The translations under genes were made by a program, and so were the position numbers. Under the pieces are notes generated by a model. That model was not told the DNA's origin. It ran no database searches and saw only the letters and a program-made list of their open reading frames with translations. A DNA stretch of 23,137 bases, from positions 1 through 23,137 of the forward strand of contig JBBRGA010000043.1 of assembly GCA_038241115.1 (NCBI GenBank), written 5' to 3'. The DNA comes from JANYJJ01 sp038241115. GTDB lineage: Bacteria; Pseudomonadota; Gammaproteobacteria; Burkholderiales; Burkholderiaceae_C. This document shows positions 22,375 to 23,137 of the stretch, in pieces; within the stretch, counting starts at the first letter, position 1, and each line of letters opens with the position of its first letter.

Positions 22375-22485
22375 TGTCGCCCGAGCATGCGCGTGGTGAC
22401 GCGCGTCGTCTGTGCGTTGGCGTCCAAAGCGGACGCAACTTCCCTGAGCAAGGAAAGGCAAAGCGACCCTGCTACGCTCCCCCGC

Positions 22486-23137
22486 ATGCCCTTTGATTCC
22501 CCTGTCAGCCCCGAAAAACGTCGCCGAATGAACCCGGGTGTGGTGGTGATGATGCTGACGCTGCTTTTGGGCATACAACCCGTCACCACCGACCTCTACC
22601 TGCCCGCGTTGCCCACGCTGATGCTGGCGCTGAACACCCATGTGGCGGCGGCGCAGTTGACGCTGTCGGTACTCATCATTTGCTTTGGTTTGGCACAGTT
22701 GGCGTGCGGCCCGCTGGCCGATAGATACGGGCGCAAGCCGGTGCTGCTGTGGGGCATGGCGGCCTACACGGTGGCCAGCTTGCTCAGCGCCTTGTCTCCC
22801 AGCATCGAGTGGCTGGTGGTTTGCCGCGCGCTGCAAGGCGCGGCCATGGCGGCGGCAGTCACTTGCGCAAGGTCGATGTTGCGCGACTTGTTCGAGCCGC
22901 AAGAAGGCGCGCGGGTGATGTCACGCGCGCTCAGCGGCTTGGGTGTCATTGCGGGGGTTTCGCCGCTGCTTGGCGGCTGGATGGTGCAAACCTTCAATTG
23001 GCACGCCGCGCTTTTGGTACTCGCGCTTTACGGCGCGGCCACGCTGGCGTACATCGTTTGGCGCTTCGACGAAACCGTGCCGAAGCTCAACCCCAAGGCC
23101 ACGCAGTGGCAGCCGCTGCTTCGCAACTGGCGCGGTG
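22486..23137 (+). CDS. Bcr/CflA-type MFS drug resistance transporter, 3' truncated by window edge
   Basis: The first 217 codons of a major facilitator superfamily protein run off the right edge without a stop; the family is about 400 residues, so roughly half is present. The N-terminal helix contains TTDLYLPALPTL, typical of the Bcr/CflA (DHA1) drug exporters. MFS motif A is GPLADRYGRKPVLLWG after helix 2, followed by RALQGAAMAAAVTCARSMLRDLF in helix 4 and GLGVIAGVSPLLGGWM, the motif C region of drug/H+ antiporters in helix 5. It would export drugs or metabolites by proton antiport across the inner membrane; the substrate is unknown. The ATG at 22486 gives a normal short cytoplasmic N-terminus; an AAGGAAAGG purine run lies about 25 bases upstream, too far for a good Shine-Dalgarno. 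It is divergent from the bactofilin-like gene. Confidence 0.92.
   Translation, partial: MPFDSPVSPEKRRRMNPGVVVMMLTLLLGIQPVTTDLYLPALPTLMLALNTHVAAAQLTLSVLIICFGLAQLACGPLADRYGRKPVLLWGMAAYTVASLLSALSPSIEWLVVCRALQGAAMAAAVTCARSMLRDLFEPQEGARVMSRALSGLGVIAGVSPLLGGWMVQTFNWHAALLVLALYGAATLAYIVWRFDETVPKLNPKATQWQPLLRNWRG

Noticed and set aside
22389..22436. Stem-loops in the MFS/bactofilin gap as terminators
   Set aside because: They have short arms and no T-run on either strand, and they lie between divergent genes where no terminator is expected.
22289..22438. 50-codon N-terminal extension of the bactofilin-like protein with an Arg-Phe-Gln-Phe repeat
   Set aside because: The extension is translated hexamer repeat, and a strong AAGGAG plus a signal peptide fix the start at 22288.
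1..23137. Mobile elements, tRNA or rRNA genes, defence or secondary-metabolite clusters
   Set aside because: No transposase, integrase, toxin-antitoxin, nuclease-helicase or biosynthetic assembly genes were seen; the genes are core-type and composition is even apart from the short repeat arrays.

Overview
The window looks like chromosomal DNA of a beta-proteobacterium, most likely a member of the Comamonadaceae/Burkholderiales. This rests on a GC-rich composition with strong GC-ending codon use, the style of the encoded proteins (a six-gene Mrp antiporter with fused A and B subunits, the order xseB-ispA-dxs-folE2, a Tat-exported dienelactone hydrolase), and densely packed genes with many ATGA/GTGA overlaps. 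The assignment is inference from protein style and gene order; there is no rRNA or other formal marker. No IS element, phage gene, integrase, tRNA, rRNA or CRISPR array was seen. No stretch longer than about 200 bases lacks a gene.

Left part (1-9169, all + strand): the 3' end of a YqhA/UPF0114 membrane protein, a CaCA-family Na+/Ca2+-type antiporter, then a complete group 2 Mrp (Pha) Na+/H+ antiporter operon (A+B fusion, C, D, E, F, G). Most of its junctions overlap by one to four bases, so it is probably one translationally coupled transcript for sodium, calcium and pH homeostasis. A class I [4Fe-4S] fumarate hydratase follows.

Middle part: convergent to fumarase is a minus-strand operon xseB-ispA-dxs-folE2 (13188 down to 9264). 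It covers DNA repair, isoprenoid precursor synthesis (DXP and FPP) and the first step of folate synthesis. Divergent from it is a Rieske non-haem iron oxygenase of unknown substrate. The shared 138-bp intergenic region holds two perfect inverted repeats, one overlapping a candidate promoter. A DMT/EamA permease and a two-domain rhodanese-type sulfurtransferase follow on the + strand.

Right part: on the minus strand lie a ZIP metal transporter and, upstream of it, a Tat-exported dienelactone hydrolase, with a textbook intrinsic terminator only about 10 bases before the ZIP start codon. An exopolyphosphatase (Ppx/GppA) is divergent from the hydrolase and convergent with an AI-2E family permease. 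Next comes a secreted or membrane protein with a bactofilin-like beta-repeat domain, and finally the 5' part of a Bcr/CflA-type MFS transporter running off the right edge.

The gene content is largely ordinary. What stands out is a set of short tandem repeats: a seven-unit octamer array before the AI-2E permease, an eight-unit degenerate hexamer array before the bactofilin-like gene, and a six-unit nonamer array spanning the antiporter/mrpA junction. The hairpin abutting the ZIP start and the dyad at the Rieske promoter are the other regulatory candidates. No clearly undescribed multi-gene system was found. The best candidates for new biology are the repeat-flanked bactofilin-like/AI-2E pair and the Rieske oxygenase next to the isoprenoid operon.
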